DNA of 64,000 nucleotides from Echinicola rosea (lineage in GTDB: Bacteria > Bacteroidota > Bacteroidia > Cytophagales > Cyclobacteriaceae): assembly GCF_005281475.1 (NCBI RefSeq), contig NZ_CP040106.1, forward strand, positions 501,501 through 565,500. Direction: 5' to 3'. The notes under the pieces are model-generated. The model searched no databases. It had not been told where the DNA came from and saw only the letters and a program-made list of their open reading frames with translations. Below, in pieces: positions 9,248-17,454 of the stretch (positions are counted from its first letter, which is position 1; each line of letters begins with the position of its first letter). Position numbers and translations under genes: made by a program.

Positions 9248-10042
9248 ATGGAAATTCCGCTTGCGCTCCGCACCGTCATGGTAACACGGTACATTTTGCC
9301 CCTCCGGGAAGGCGGCTCTTTGCCAGCCCTCGCCGAAGCAGACGATGGCTTTAAATATGCCTTGAAATTCAGGGGAGCGGGCCAACGTGAAAAGGCCCTT
9401 ATTTCCGAACTATTGGGTGGGGAGATAGGAAGGTTACTGGGCTTTAAGGTACCCGAACTGGTGTTTGCGGAATTGGACGTGGCATTTGGGCGATCGGAGG
9501 GGGATGAAGAAATCCAAGACCTGCTCAAGGGCAGCCAAGGGCTTAACCTTGCCCTGCATTTCTTATCCCAGGCGATCAACTTTGATCCACTGGCCATGGA
9601 AGTGGATCCCCTCTTGGCTTCCAAAATCGTTTGGCTGGACATGCTGATCACCAATGTGGACAGGACCTTTCGCAACACCAACATGCTGATGTGGAACAGG
9701 GAACTTTGGCTGATCGACCATGGGGCAGCTTTCCTTTTCCACCATAGCTGGAACAATTGGGAGCGAAGCGCTACAGGCACCTTCCCGATCATCCAGAACC
9801 ATGTACTCTTGCCCAAAGCCAGTATGCTAGATGAAGCAAATGAAATTTTAAAACCACTATTGACACCTCAAAAAATTACCGAAATCGTATCGCTTATACC
9901 AAAGCCCTGGTTACTCGCCGGAGGAGAGAGCGAAAATGCCGATGAACTGGCGGGGGTTTACTCATCATTTCTGAATTTAAGGCATGCCCACGCAGATCAT
10001 TTCACCAAAGAAGCAAAAGATGCAAGGACAGCTGTTATATGA
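9248..10042 (+). CDS. HipA-like kinase-fold protein (HipA_2 type)
   Basis: A 264-residue soluble protein resembling the compact HipA-like family that lacks the HipA N-terminal subdomain. Residues about 25-120 form the ATP-binding lobe (YALKFRGAGQREKALISE, where the Lys may contact ATP). The catalytic core is LDMLITNVDRTFRNTNMLMW, with the HipA-style N-x-D-R...N arrangement, followed by LIDHGAAF, whose Asp is placed like the DFG Asp of kinases. All expected catalytic residues are therefore present. It overlaps the DUF3037 gene downstream by 23 bp. There is no HipB-like antitoxin next to it. Family knowledge: true HipA phosphorylates Glu-tRNA synthetase. The target of this family is not known to me. 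Confidence 0.82.
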   Translation: MEIPLALRTVMVTRYILPLREGGSLPALAEADDGFKYALKFRGAGQREKALISELLGGEIGRLLGFKVPELVFAELDVAFGRSEGDEEIQDLLKGSQGLNLALHFLSQAINFDPLAMEVDPLLASKIVWLDMLITNVDRTFRNTNMLMWNRELWLIDHGAAFLFHHSWNNWERSATGTFPIIQNHVLLPKASMLDEANEILKPLLTPQKITEIVSLIPKPWLLAGGESENADELAGVYSSFLNLRHAHADHFTKEAKDARTAVI

Positions 10043-10397
10043 CTATGCCATTATCCGAGTCGTCCCCAGGGTAGAGCGAGAGGAATTTATCAATGTCGGG
10101 GTGATCATTTGCGGCACCAAAAGCGGATACCTCCAATCCAAACTGTATTTGAACGAATCAAAACTCCTGGCATTGGATCCGGAAGCAGATGTATCCATGA
10201 TCAAGGAAAACCTGGCATCTTTTGAGAAAATATGCTGTGGCTCCCAAGGCCCCATCGCCGCCATGGACAAAGCCTCCCGCTTCCGCTGGCTCACTGCCGT
10301 ACGAAGTTCGATCATTCAGACTTCCCGGCCCCATAGCGGATTTAGCGACAACTTGGACGACACTTTAGCGCGCTTATTCAAGGAGTATGTCCTTTAG
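10020..10397 (+). CDS. DUF3037-family protein, partner of the HipA-like kinase
   Basis: A 125-residue protein that begins with the typical DUF3037 segment YDYAIIRVVPRVEREEFINV, followed by GVIICGTKSGYLQSKL. An in-frame Met exists at 9984, but the conserved domain starts right after the Met at 10020, so that start is preferred. Either way the gene overlaps the end of the HipA-like gene, implying translational coupling. Small, soluble, no catalytic motif recognisable. Family knowledge: DUF3037 genes recur beside HipA-like kinase genes, but their function is not described to my knowledge. Possible roles are regulator, substrate or neutraliser of the kinase. Confidence 0.85.
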   Translation: MQGQLLYDYAIIRVVPRVEREEFINVGVIICGTKSGYLQSKLYLNESKLLALDPEADVSMIKENLASFEKICCGSQGPIAAMDKASRFRWLTAVRSSIIQTSRPHSGFSDNLDDTLARLFKEYVL

Positions 10398-10593
10398 CTT
10401 TTTTTAGTGCTTTTCAGATCAGAAACATGTGGTTGATGGTAAAACCGTCACTGGGATAGGAAATATTGTAGGGTATAACTCCGAATAGGTGTCGGTGTTA
10501 ACATTAAACCGTGCGTAAACGTATCCGTGCAAAAGCTCCATAGATCCTCATACTCACTATCCAAGACCAATAAACATCACAAAGCAGAGAACT

Positions 10594-10630
10594 AAAAAAA
10601 CCTTCAAAGTTCTTAGCTCTGAAGGTTTTT
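10594..10630 (-). terminator. Terminator of the RND efflux operon, possibly bidirectional
   Basis: An 11-bp perfect stem (AAAAACCTTCA / TGAAGGTTTTT) with a 13-nt loop. The minus strand ends in a run of seven T, about 50 bp after the stop at 10682. The plus strand also ends in five T, so it may stop the convergent DUF3037 transcript as well. Confidence 0.8.
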
Positions 10631-10681
10631 GGTGTACGGCAGGCGTCTCCTGTCCGATTTTGGTAGGTCAATAATGATGCA

Positions 10682-12115
10682 TTAATTCCACCCTCCACCG
10701 AGGGCTTGGTACATATTCACAAAAGCGTTCATCTGCTGCATTTTGGTCTCCACCAGATCAAACTTGGACTCCAAAGCATCCCGCTGGGTCATCAGCACTT
10801 CCATGTAATCTGCCCTTGCTGATTTGAAGAGATCTCCCGAGATGTTGATGGAGGTCGTCAAGGCTTCCACTTCCTGTGCTTTTAGGCCATAGCTCTTTTC
10901 CAGGTTTTTGATCTTTGCCAGCTGGTTGGCTACCTCCACATAGGCATTCAAAATGGCCTTCTCATAATTGTAAACCGCTTGAATCTGCTTGGAATTAGCA
11001 CTTTTATAGGTGGCTTTGATTTCTTTTCTATTGATCAATGGGGCCGCCAAATCCCCCGCCAAGGAATACAACAACGACTCTGGCGTCTTGATCAGGTATG
11101 AGGGGTTAAATGCTTGGAAACCTATCCCGGCAGAAATGCCCAGTGAAGGGTAAAACCTTGCTTTGGCTACTTTCACGTCCAATTTGGCTGCCGCCAGCTC
11201 CATTTCTGCCCGGCGGATATCCGGTCTGTTTTCCAGCAACTGAGCAGGAAGCCCTGCTTGCACCTTATTTGGCACCAAATCTACAAAAGCCTCCGAGTCC
11301 CGCAGTATTGGCTGCGGAAACCTTCCCACAAGGAAATTGATCCTATTTTCAGCCTCAGTTATTTCTTGCTGGATATCGTATTGAAGGCTTTTGGTATGAA
11401 ACACTTCCGCCTCAAATTTCTTCACCGCCAGCTCCGTAGCTTTGGCGGCGCTTTTTTGAAGCTTGACAATCTCAAGGGCATCACCTTGGATTTTGATATT
11501 CCTTTTGACGATCGCCAGCTGATTGTCCAAGGCCAGCAGCTCATAATACGAGTTGGCTATTTCGGCAATCAGATTGGTGACCATGAAGTTTTTTCCTTCT
11601 ACGGAAGAAAGGTACCGTGCTACCGCTGCCCTTTTGGCATTGTGCAGCTTGCCCCAGATATCCGCTTCCCAAGAAGCAAAGGCCCCCACCATAAAATCAG
11701 GCAATGGTTCAGGCATCTCTCTGCCCGGCTCGATATCAGTGGTCGCCTCACTGGCACCGCGGCTGGTATAGCGGCCTACCTTGTCCAGGCCAGCACCTGC
11801 TTTGATGTCCACAAAAGGCAAGTATTCTCCTTTTTTAGCCTGAATTTCATTCTTGGACACGGCGATTTCCTGCAAGATGATATTCAACTCCTGGTTATTG
11901 CTCAGTGCCGTATCGATCAGGGCGTTCAGATAGGGATCCGTAAAGAACTCCTGCCATTTTACACGAGCCGTATTGACCGTATCAGCAGCGCGTCCATAGC
12001 TCTCCGGCACAACCGTATCGGGTGCTTTTTCAACGACAGAGGGAGTCTTGCACGATGTGAAGGCCAGCGACAAAAAGGCAGCTCCCAGTGATATATATTT
12101 AATGCTCTTAATCAT
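10682..12115 (-). CDS. RND efflux outer-membrane factor (OprM/NodT-type lipoprotein)
   Basis: A 477-residue protein with a lipoprotein signal (SLAFTSCKT). Two TolC-type repeats are visible: the first includes WQEFFTDPYLNALIDTAL and FASWEADIWGKL, the second NRPDIRRAEMELAAAKLDVK and ARFYPSLGISAGIGF. Both are hallmarks of the OEP family. The start codon overlaps the last 8 bp of the pump gene, so translation is probably coupled. It is the last gene of the adaptor-pump-channel operon and is followed by a strong terminator. Role: trimeric outer-membrane channel that completes the tripartite drug or solute exporter. Confidence 0.95.
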   Translation of the reverse strand: MIKSIKYISLGAAFLSLAFTSCKTPSVVEKAPDTVVPESYGRAADTVNTARVKWQEFFTDPYLNALIDTALSNNQELNIILQEIAVSKNEIQAKKGEYLPFVDIKAGAGLDKVGRYTSRGASEATTDIEPGREMPEPLPDFMVGAFASWEADIWGKLHNAKRAAVARYLSSVEGKNFMVTNLIAEIANSYYELLALDNQLAIVKRNIKIQGDALEIVKLQKSAAKATELAVKKFEAEVFHTKSLQYDIQQEITEAENRINFLVGRFPQPILRDSEAFVDLVPNKVQAGLPAQLLENRPDIRRAEMELAAAKLDVKVAKARFYPSLGISAGIGFQAFNPSYLIKTPESLLYSLAGDLAAPLINRKEIKATYKSANSKQIQAVYNYEKAILNAYVEVANQLAKIKNLEKSYGLKAQEVEALTTSINISGDLFKSARADYMEVLMTQRDALESKFDLVETKMQQMNAFVNMYQALGGGWN

Positions 12116-15100
12116 TGTAATCGTATTCTTCGGTTAATGGAACTTCATCTTCATCTTGGATCAGGTGACGGCCATCCGCCAGCTTGCCAAATATGTAATA
12201 CAGGCCTGGTACGATAATCACCCCGAAGATGGTACCGAAAAGCATACCACCCAATGCAGAAGCACCAATGGTACGGTTTCCGATAGCACCTGCTCCAGTG
12301 GCAATGATCAGCGGAATCAAGCCGGCAATAAAGGCAAAGGAGGTCATTAAAATCGGACGGAACCGGACTTTTGCCCCTTCTATGGCCGCATCCAGAATCG
12401 TAGCCCCTTGCTGCCGTTTCTGAACAGCAAATTCCACGATCAGCACAGCGTTTTTACCCAAAAGGCCAATCAACATGATCAAGCCGATCTGGGCGTAAAT
12501 GTCATTGTCCAGTCCCATCATTTTAAGCAATAAGAATGAACCAAACACACCCACAGGAAGCGAAGTCACCACCGCTAACGGAATAATAAAACTCTCGTAT
12601 TGTGCAGCCAGCACAAAATACACAAACACCAACACCACTAGGAAGACATACAAGGATTCATTGCCCCTGTTGGACTCATCGTAAGAAAGCCCTTCCCAAG
12701 CAATATCATACCCCTGCGGCAAGGTCTGCGCAGCCACCTCACGGATAGCGGCAATGGCATCTGCCGTGGTATAGCCTTTGGCAGGAAGGCCTCTGATGGC
12801 TGCCGAATTGTACATATTAAAACGTGTCACCTCATTAGGTCCCTGGGTTTTCTTCATGGTCATAAAAGCCGAATACGGCACCATTTCTCCTTCTTCGTTT
12901 TTGACATACAGGTTCAATACATCCGAAGGCAACCTCCTGAACTTGGGGTCGGACTGGACATAAACCTTAAAAAACCGCCCAAATTTGATAAATCCCTGCT
13001 CATAAGTACTACCAATCATTATATTGAGATTTTCCATGGCTTTCCCGATGGATACTCCCTTCTGCATCGCCAGCTCATTGTCCATCACCAATTCGTATTG
13101 GGGGTAATTGGCAGCAAAGAAGGTAAACAACCCGGTAAGCTCTTTCCGCTTACTAAGATCTTTCATAAACTGCTTATTGATCTTGTCGAAGTCCTGATAA
13201 TCCGTATCTGTGGTCTTATCCAGTAGCCTCATGGAGAAACCGCCTGATGAACCAAATCCTGGAATGGCCGGTGGCTCGAAGAACTCGATTACTGCCCCTA
13301 GGCTTTTGGACTCTTCTTCCAGCTCTTCCATGATCTCTTTTACCGTATGCTCACGGTCAGACCATTTTTTCAGGTTGATCAGACAGGTACCGGCGTTAGA
13401 GCCACGCCCTTCTGTCATGATCTCATACCCTGCCAGGGAAGACACCGATTCCACTCCTTCTATTTCTTCACAGATTTTCTGCAGTTCTTGGGACACCTTG
13501 TTGGTTCGCTCGAGGGTGGCTCCTGGAGGGGTCTGGATAATGGCATAGATGGTTCCTTGATCTTCACTTGGGATAAAACCGGAAGGAAGCACCTGATTTT
13601 CCAAATAAATCCCCGCGCAGAAAGCAACCAGAATACCGAAAGTCAGCCATCTCCTGCTCACCATTCGCTTCAACAAGGCCACATACCTCCCCGTCAATTT
13701 ATCAAAACCGCTATTGAACTTGTCCAGTGATTTGGTGAGGATATTGCCTTTTTTGGCTTTGCCATGGTGATTTTTCAGCAGCATCGCACAGAGCACCGGG
13801 GTAAGGGTCAGGGCGATCAGTGCCGAAATCACAATGGAGCTCGCCATCGTAATGGAAAACTGCCTATAGAACGTCCCCACGGGACCACTCATAAAGGATA
13901 TTGGCAAGAACACCGATACCATCACCATCGTAATGGCGATAATGGCACCACTGATTTCGCCGAGCACTCTTTTCACTGCTTGATATGGTGTGAGATGCGG
14001 AAATTCCTCCATTTTGGCGTGCACGGCTTCCACTACTACAATGGCATCATCGACCACAATACCAATGGCCAGCACCAATGCAAATAGCGTTACCAAGTTA
14101 ATCGAAAGTCCAAAAAACTGGATGACAAAGAATGCCCCTATCAGCGACACGGGCACCGCCAAAATAGGAATCAACGTGGAACGCCAATCGCCCAAGAAGA
14201 TAAACACCACCAAAGCCACTAAGATAAAGGCATCCCGCAAGGTATGGATCACCTGCTCAATGGAAGCGTCCAAGAAATTGGAGACGTCATAACTGATCTT
14301 GTAATCCACCCCAGGAGGAAAAGTCTGCTTCATCTCTGCCAACTTCTCCTTCACGGTCTCGATCACCTCACTGGCATTACTACCGTAGTTCTGTTTGAGC
14401 ACAATCGCTGCTGAAGGGTGGCCGTCCAGATTGGAATAAATATCGAAAAACTCACTTCCCAATTCGACTTTACCGATATCCTTCAGGTGGATACTTTCCC
14501 CCTCTGCATTGGCACGAATGATGACATTTTCATATTGATCGGGCTCATTATACCTACCCTTATAGGTCAGTACATACTCCAGTGATTGGGCCTCTATACC
14601 AGAACTACGCCCCAGCCTGCCTGGGCGGCCCACGATACTTTGCTCTTGGAGCGCTTCCATGACTTCCTCTACGGAAATATCATATGCCCTCATCCTGTCC
14701 GGGTTAAGCCATATCCGCATGGCATAACGCCGGCTACCCAAAATCTGGGCTTTTGCCACTCCTTTGATCCGGTTGATCTCGGGGATCATGTGGACATTGG
14801 CGTAATTATAGAGGAATTTTTCATCCATGTTTTTGCCCGTGCCATATAAGTTGACATACATCAACATACTGGGCTGGATGGGCGTGATGATCACCCCCTC
14901 CCTTTGCACCAGCTCTGGCAAGAGCGGCATGACGCGGTCCACGCGGGTCTTCACCCTGATGACAGCCTGATTGGGATCCGTCCCCGGTTCGAAGATCACC
15001 CGAAGGGTCGCTTCGCCAGCACTGGTGGCGTCCGTGGCCATGTACCGCATTCCCTGGGCACCGTTAATGGAGTTTTCGAGCGTAATCAGTGTTGACTTCA

Positions 15101-15272
15101 CCAGTACATCTGCACTGGCACCTGGATAGGCGATAAATACGTTTACTGTTGTAGGCGCAATTTGGGGAAATTGGGAAATCGGCAATTTCTTAATGGCCAA
15201 AGTACCTACAAAGACGATAATGACCGAAATCACAATAGCGAATACCGGTCTGTGAATGAATTTTTGAAACAT
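12108..15272 (-). CDS. RND multidrug efflux pump, HAE1/AcrB family
   Basis: A 1054-residue inner-membrane transporter of normal AcrB length with two six-helix halves and two large periplasmic loops. The proton-relay pair is present in TM4 (LAIGIVVDDAIVVVEAV). Other family marks are FIHRPVFAIVISVIIVF at the N terminus, PGASADVLVKSTLITLE in the porter domain and GLLGKNAVLIVEFA in TM10. It lies between the adaptor (26 bp upstream) and the channel gene (8-bp overlap). The residue pattern indicates the hydrophobic/amphiphilic class, not the heavy-metal CusA class. The substrate is unknown. Confidence 0.96.
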   Translation of the reverse strand: MFQKFIHRPVFAIVISVIIVFVGTLAIKKLPISQFPQIAPTTVNVFIAYPGASADVLVKSTLITLENSINGAQGMRYMATDATSAGEATLRVIFEPGTDPNQAVIRVKTRVDRVMPLLPELVQREGVIITPIQPSMLMYVNLYGTGKNMDEKFLYNYANVHMIPEINRIKGVAKAQILGSRRYAMRIWLNPDRMRAYDISVEEVMEALQEQSIVGRPGRLGRSSGIEAQSLEYVLTYKGRYNEPDQYENVIIRANAEGESIHLKDIGKVELGSEFFDIYSNLDGHPSAAIVLKQNYGSNASEVIETVKEKLAEMKQTFPPGVDYKISYDVSNFLDASIEQVIHTLRDAFILVALVVFIFLGDWRSTLIPILAVPVSLIGAFFVIQFFGLSINLVTLFALVLAIGIVVDDAIVVVEAVHAKMEEFPHLTPYQAVKRVLGEISGAIIAITMVMVSVFLPISFMSGPVGTFYRQFSITMASSIVISALIALTLTPVLCAMLLKNHHGKAKKGNILTKSLDKFNSGFDKLTGRYVALLKRMVSRRWLTFGILVAFCAGIYLENQVLPSGFIPSEDQGTIYAIIQTPPGATLERTNKVSQELQKICEEIEGVESVSSLAGYEIMTEGRGSNAGTCLINLKKWSDREHTVKEIMEELEEESKSLGAVIEFFEPPAIPGFGSSGGFSMRLLDKTTDTDYQDFDKINKQFMKDLSKRKELTGLFTFFAANYPQYELVMDNELAMQKGVSIGKAMENLNIMIGSTYEQGFIKFGRFFKVYVQSDPKFRRLPSDVLNLYVKNEEGEMVPYSAFMTMKKTQGPNEVTRFNMYNSAAIRGLPAKGYTTADAIAAIREVAAQTLPQGYDIAWEGLSYDESNRGNESLYVFLVVLVFVYFVLAAQYESFIIPLAVVTSLPVGVFGSFLLLKMMGLDNDIYAQIGLIMLIGLLGKNAVLIVEFAVQKRQQGATILDAAIEGAKVRFRPILMTSFAFIAGLIPLIIATGAGAIGNRTIGASALGGMLFGTIFGVIIVPGLYYIFGKLADGRHLIQDEDEVPLTEEYDYND

Positions 15273-15298
15273 TACTGCTCTTTTTTGATGAGACTCAA

Positions 15299-16390
15299 TT
15301 ATTCCGCGTAAAGGCCAAGCTGGGACATCGCTTCTTCAGGAGCGACCAGTTCCGGATGGATTTCATCATTTTCCTGAACCAACCGCAAGCCCTCTAGCAG
15401 TACCTTGTCATGCTCCTCTAATCCATCTTGTATCACGTACAGATGGGGCATTTCAGCAGCTATGGAGATCTCTCTTGCATGCAGCCTATTTTCTTCGTCC
15501 ACTACATAAACGTATCGTTTGTCCAACACCTCAAATGTGGTCTTCTGTGGGATGATCATGGCGTTTTTAAAAGGCACAGACATTTGGATATTGCCCGTTT
15601 CGCCATGCCTCAGCAGGCCATTAGGATTGGGAAAGGTGGCCCTAAAAGGAATATTTCCCGTCTCGTGGTTAAAATCCGCTTCTATAGTCTCCACTTTACC
15701 AGGATGGCCAAACACTTTATTATTGGCCATGAGCAGGTTTACCATAGTAGCAGAGCTGTCTCTCTTGAGACTGGACATATAATCCAAGTATTCCGCTTCC
15801 GGCACATTGTAATACACCCACATTTTAGAATTGTCGGATAGATTGGTCAAAAGCTCCCCTTCATCGATCAGACTCCCGATCCTCACATGAAACCTATCGA
15901 TGATACCATCAAAAGGCGCCCGGATTTCGGTAAACTCAAGATGGGTCCGTGCCAAGGCCAGCTCAGCATTGGCTTTGTCCAGTTTGGCTTTGGCCATGGC
16001 CAGTTCATTTGGCGCCACCACATCCCTATCTGCCAAGGATTTGGTGTTTTGATATTCTATCTCGGCAAAACTCACTTCAGCTTTTGCCCGCTGAAATTCA
16101 GCCTGGTATAGCTTGGGCATGATCTTAAACAATAGTTGGCCTTTCTTTACAAATTGGCCTTCGTCCACATAGATTTTCTCCAAATACCCGCGTTCCTGGG
16201 CACGTACTTCAATGTGGCTTATGGAGTGGATCTGGCAAACATAATCTTCCGTGATGGTGGTATCCATCCTAACAGGATTCGTAATCTGTAGCTCATAAAC
16301 ATGGGCTTCTTTTTCCTCTCCATGGGAGGCACAGCTCGTGTGCAGCAACAAGGCACACAAGCCCATTAACATGAGGATACTCGTTCTCAT
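15299..16390 (-). CDS. RND efflux periplasmic adaptor (membrane fusion lipoprotein)
   Basis: A 363-residue protein. The frame is open to 16456, but the Met at 16390 is followed by a clear lipoprotein signal (LMGLCALLLHTSCAS), so that start is chosen. Domains in order: short beta-barrel strand, lipoyl half (VRAQERGYLEKIYVDEGQFV), alpha-hairpin (about 100-150, AEFQRAKAEVSFAEIEYQNT), second lipoyl half (TEIRAPFDGIIDRFHVRIG), beta-barrel and membrane-proximal domain. It heads the operon with the pump 26 bp downstream. Role: lipid-anchored bridge between the AcrB-type pump and the TolC-type channel. Confidence 0.94.
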   Translation of the reverse strand: MRTSILMLMGLCALLLHTSCASHGEEKEAHVYELQITNPVRMDTTITEDYVCQIHSISHIEVRAQERGYLEKIYVDEGQFVKKGQLLFKIMPKLYQAEFQRAKAEVSFAEIEYQNTKSLADRDVVAPNELAMAKAKLDKANAELALARTHLEFTEIRAPFDGIIDRFHVRIGSLIDEGELLTNLSDNSKMWVYYNVPEAEYLDYMSSLKRDSSATMVNLLMANNKVFGHPGKVETIEADFNHETGNIPFRATFPNPNGLLRHGETGNIQMSVPFKNAMIIPQKTTFEVLDKRYVYVVDEENRLHAREISIAAEMPHLYVIQDGLEEHDKVLLEGLRLVQENDEIHPELVAPEEAMSQLGLYAE

Positions 16391-16583
16391 AATGTTTTGT
16401 TTAAATGTTTTGATTTTTGGTTTTGTGGCGTGGCCATAAGGGACACGCCAAAACATTCAGGACATAAAAGACCATCGAATGCCAGGGAATCTTGGGCAAT
16501 TGTGGAATAAGAAAATAAGGTGTGATAAATGGAATCTCAGGCAATAGGAATATTGCCTCAGCGAATGGATAAAAAATATCGTA

Positions 16584-16991
16584 TCAGATCAAGAACACCT
16601 GAATATAAAGGTGCCAACGATTCGATATAATATGGGAAATGTGCTTACAAAAAGGTAAGCCTTTAAGGCTGGTGGCAGCAAATTCACCACGTAAATAGTC
16701 AAAAAAGAGTACTGCAAGCTCCTCGCCGCTTTCAAAATGCTTTCTGGAAGAATTGTTTTCGCTTTCTTCTTCTATATTCTCTCCCTCTGCCGGATACACT
16801 CCTTTCTTAAGGCCGGAAAAAGAAGTCTTGAAAACGATATCCTCTAAATGATGGGAATATTGGCTTTCCGATTTGGAGAGGTAGGATGTTGGCTCAGAAA
16901 ACTTCTCCTGATGCTGTGTCGAAAACAGCGGCGCTATTCCACTCGAAAGCAGAATACTAAAGGACAATATCAGTCTGATCAACATTTTCAT
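16584..16991 (-). CDS. Small secreted protein of unknown function upstream of the efflux operon
   Basis: Read as 135 residues from the Met at 16991 (a further in-frame Met lies at 17003). A signal peptide (LIRLILSFSILLSSGIAPLF) is followed by an acidic, Ser/Glu-rich middle and a C terminus rich in aromatic and His residues (FCKHISHIISNRWHLYIQ). No enzyme motif. It lies about 190 bp upstream of the adaptor gene on the same strand and may be part of the same transcript. The His/Cys-rich end could bind a metal, but this is speculation. I do not recognise a named family. Confidence 0.6.
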   Translation of the reverse strand: MKMLIRLILSFSILLSSGIAPLFSTQHQEKFSEPTSYLSKSESQYSHHLEDIVFKTSFSGLKKGVYPAEGENIEEESENNSSRKHFESGEELAVLFFDYLRGEFAATSLKGLPFCKHISHIISNRWHLYIQVFLI

Positions 16992-17003
16992 GATTGGAGC
17001 CAA

Positions 17004-17283
17004 AAGTATGCAAAGAAATTCTCCTTGTCAAGAAAACAGGTGTTAATTCTTTTTGAACAATCCACCATAAAATTTTTTACGTGCTTTAAGTTACTCGTTT
17101 CTGACCGGACCAATTCCCTTTTCCTATTGCGCATCACTAACTTGGAATAGCAACTCACCTATCCTTAAACTTTCTTCTCCTCAAAATAATTCAAAAACCA
17201 TGTCAAAATTTTTCAAAAAAACCATCGTCAGCCACCTTACCAAAAAGGAGCAATCGATAAAAAAGAACATAATTGGTAAAGCA
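17004..17283. other. Intergenic region between divergent genes
   Basis: AT-rich, no credible reading frame with a start and a domain. It separates the small secreted gene (minus) from the kelch/winged-helix gene (plus). The only recognisable signal is the promoter listed next. Confidence 0.5.
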
Positions 17284-17315
17284 TTTGTATCAAATTTTTG
17301 AAAATTCTACTTTTG
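17284..17315 (+). promoter_or_regulatory. Promoter of the kelch/winged-helix regulator gene
   Basis: TTTG (17284-17287), a 20-bp spacer and TACTTTTG (17308-17315) fit the Bacteroidota -33/-7 promoter. The predicted RNA start near 17322 gives a leader of about 130 nt before the ATG at 17455. Confidence 0.65.
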
Positions 17316-17454
17316 AAAAGGATAATGATTCCTGTGAAATTTAGGTTCACAGCTACTGTTTTAGGATATTGCCCCCATCCGGCACCTCCACAACAGCTCA
17401 ATTGACATCATCTATCCACCGCCCCTAAAATCAATTGATCCATTAATATCCACG

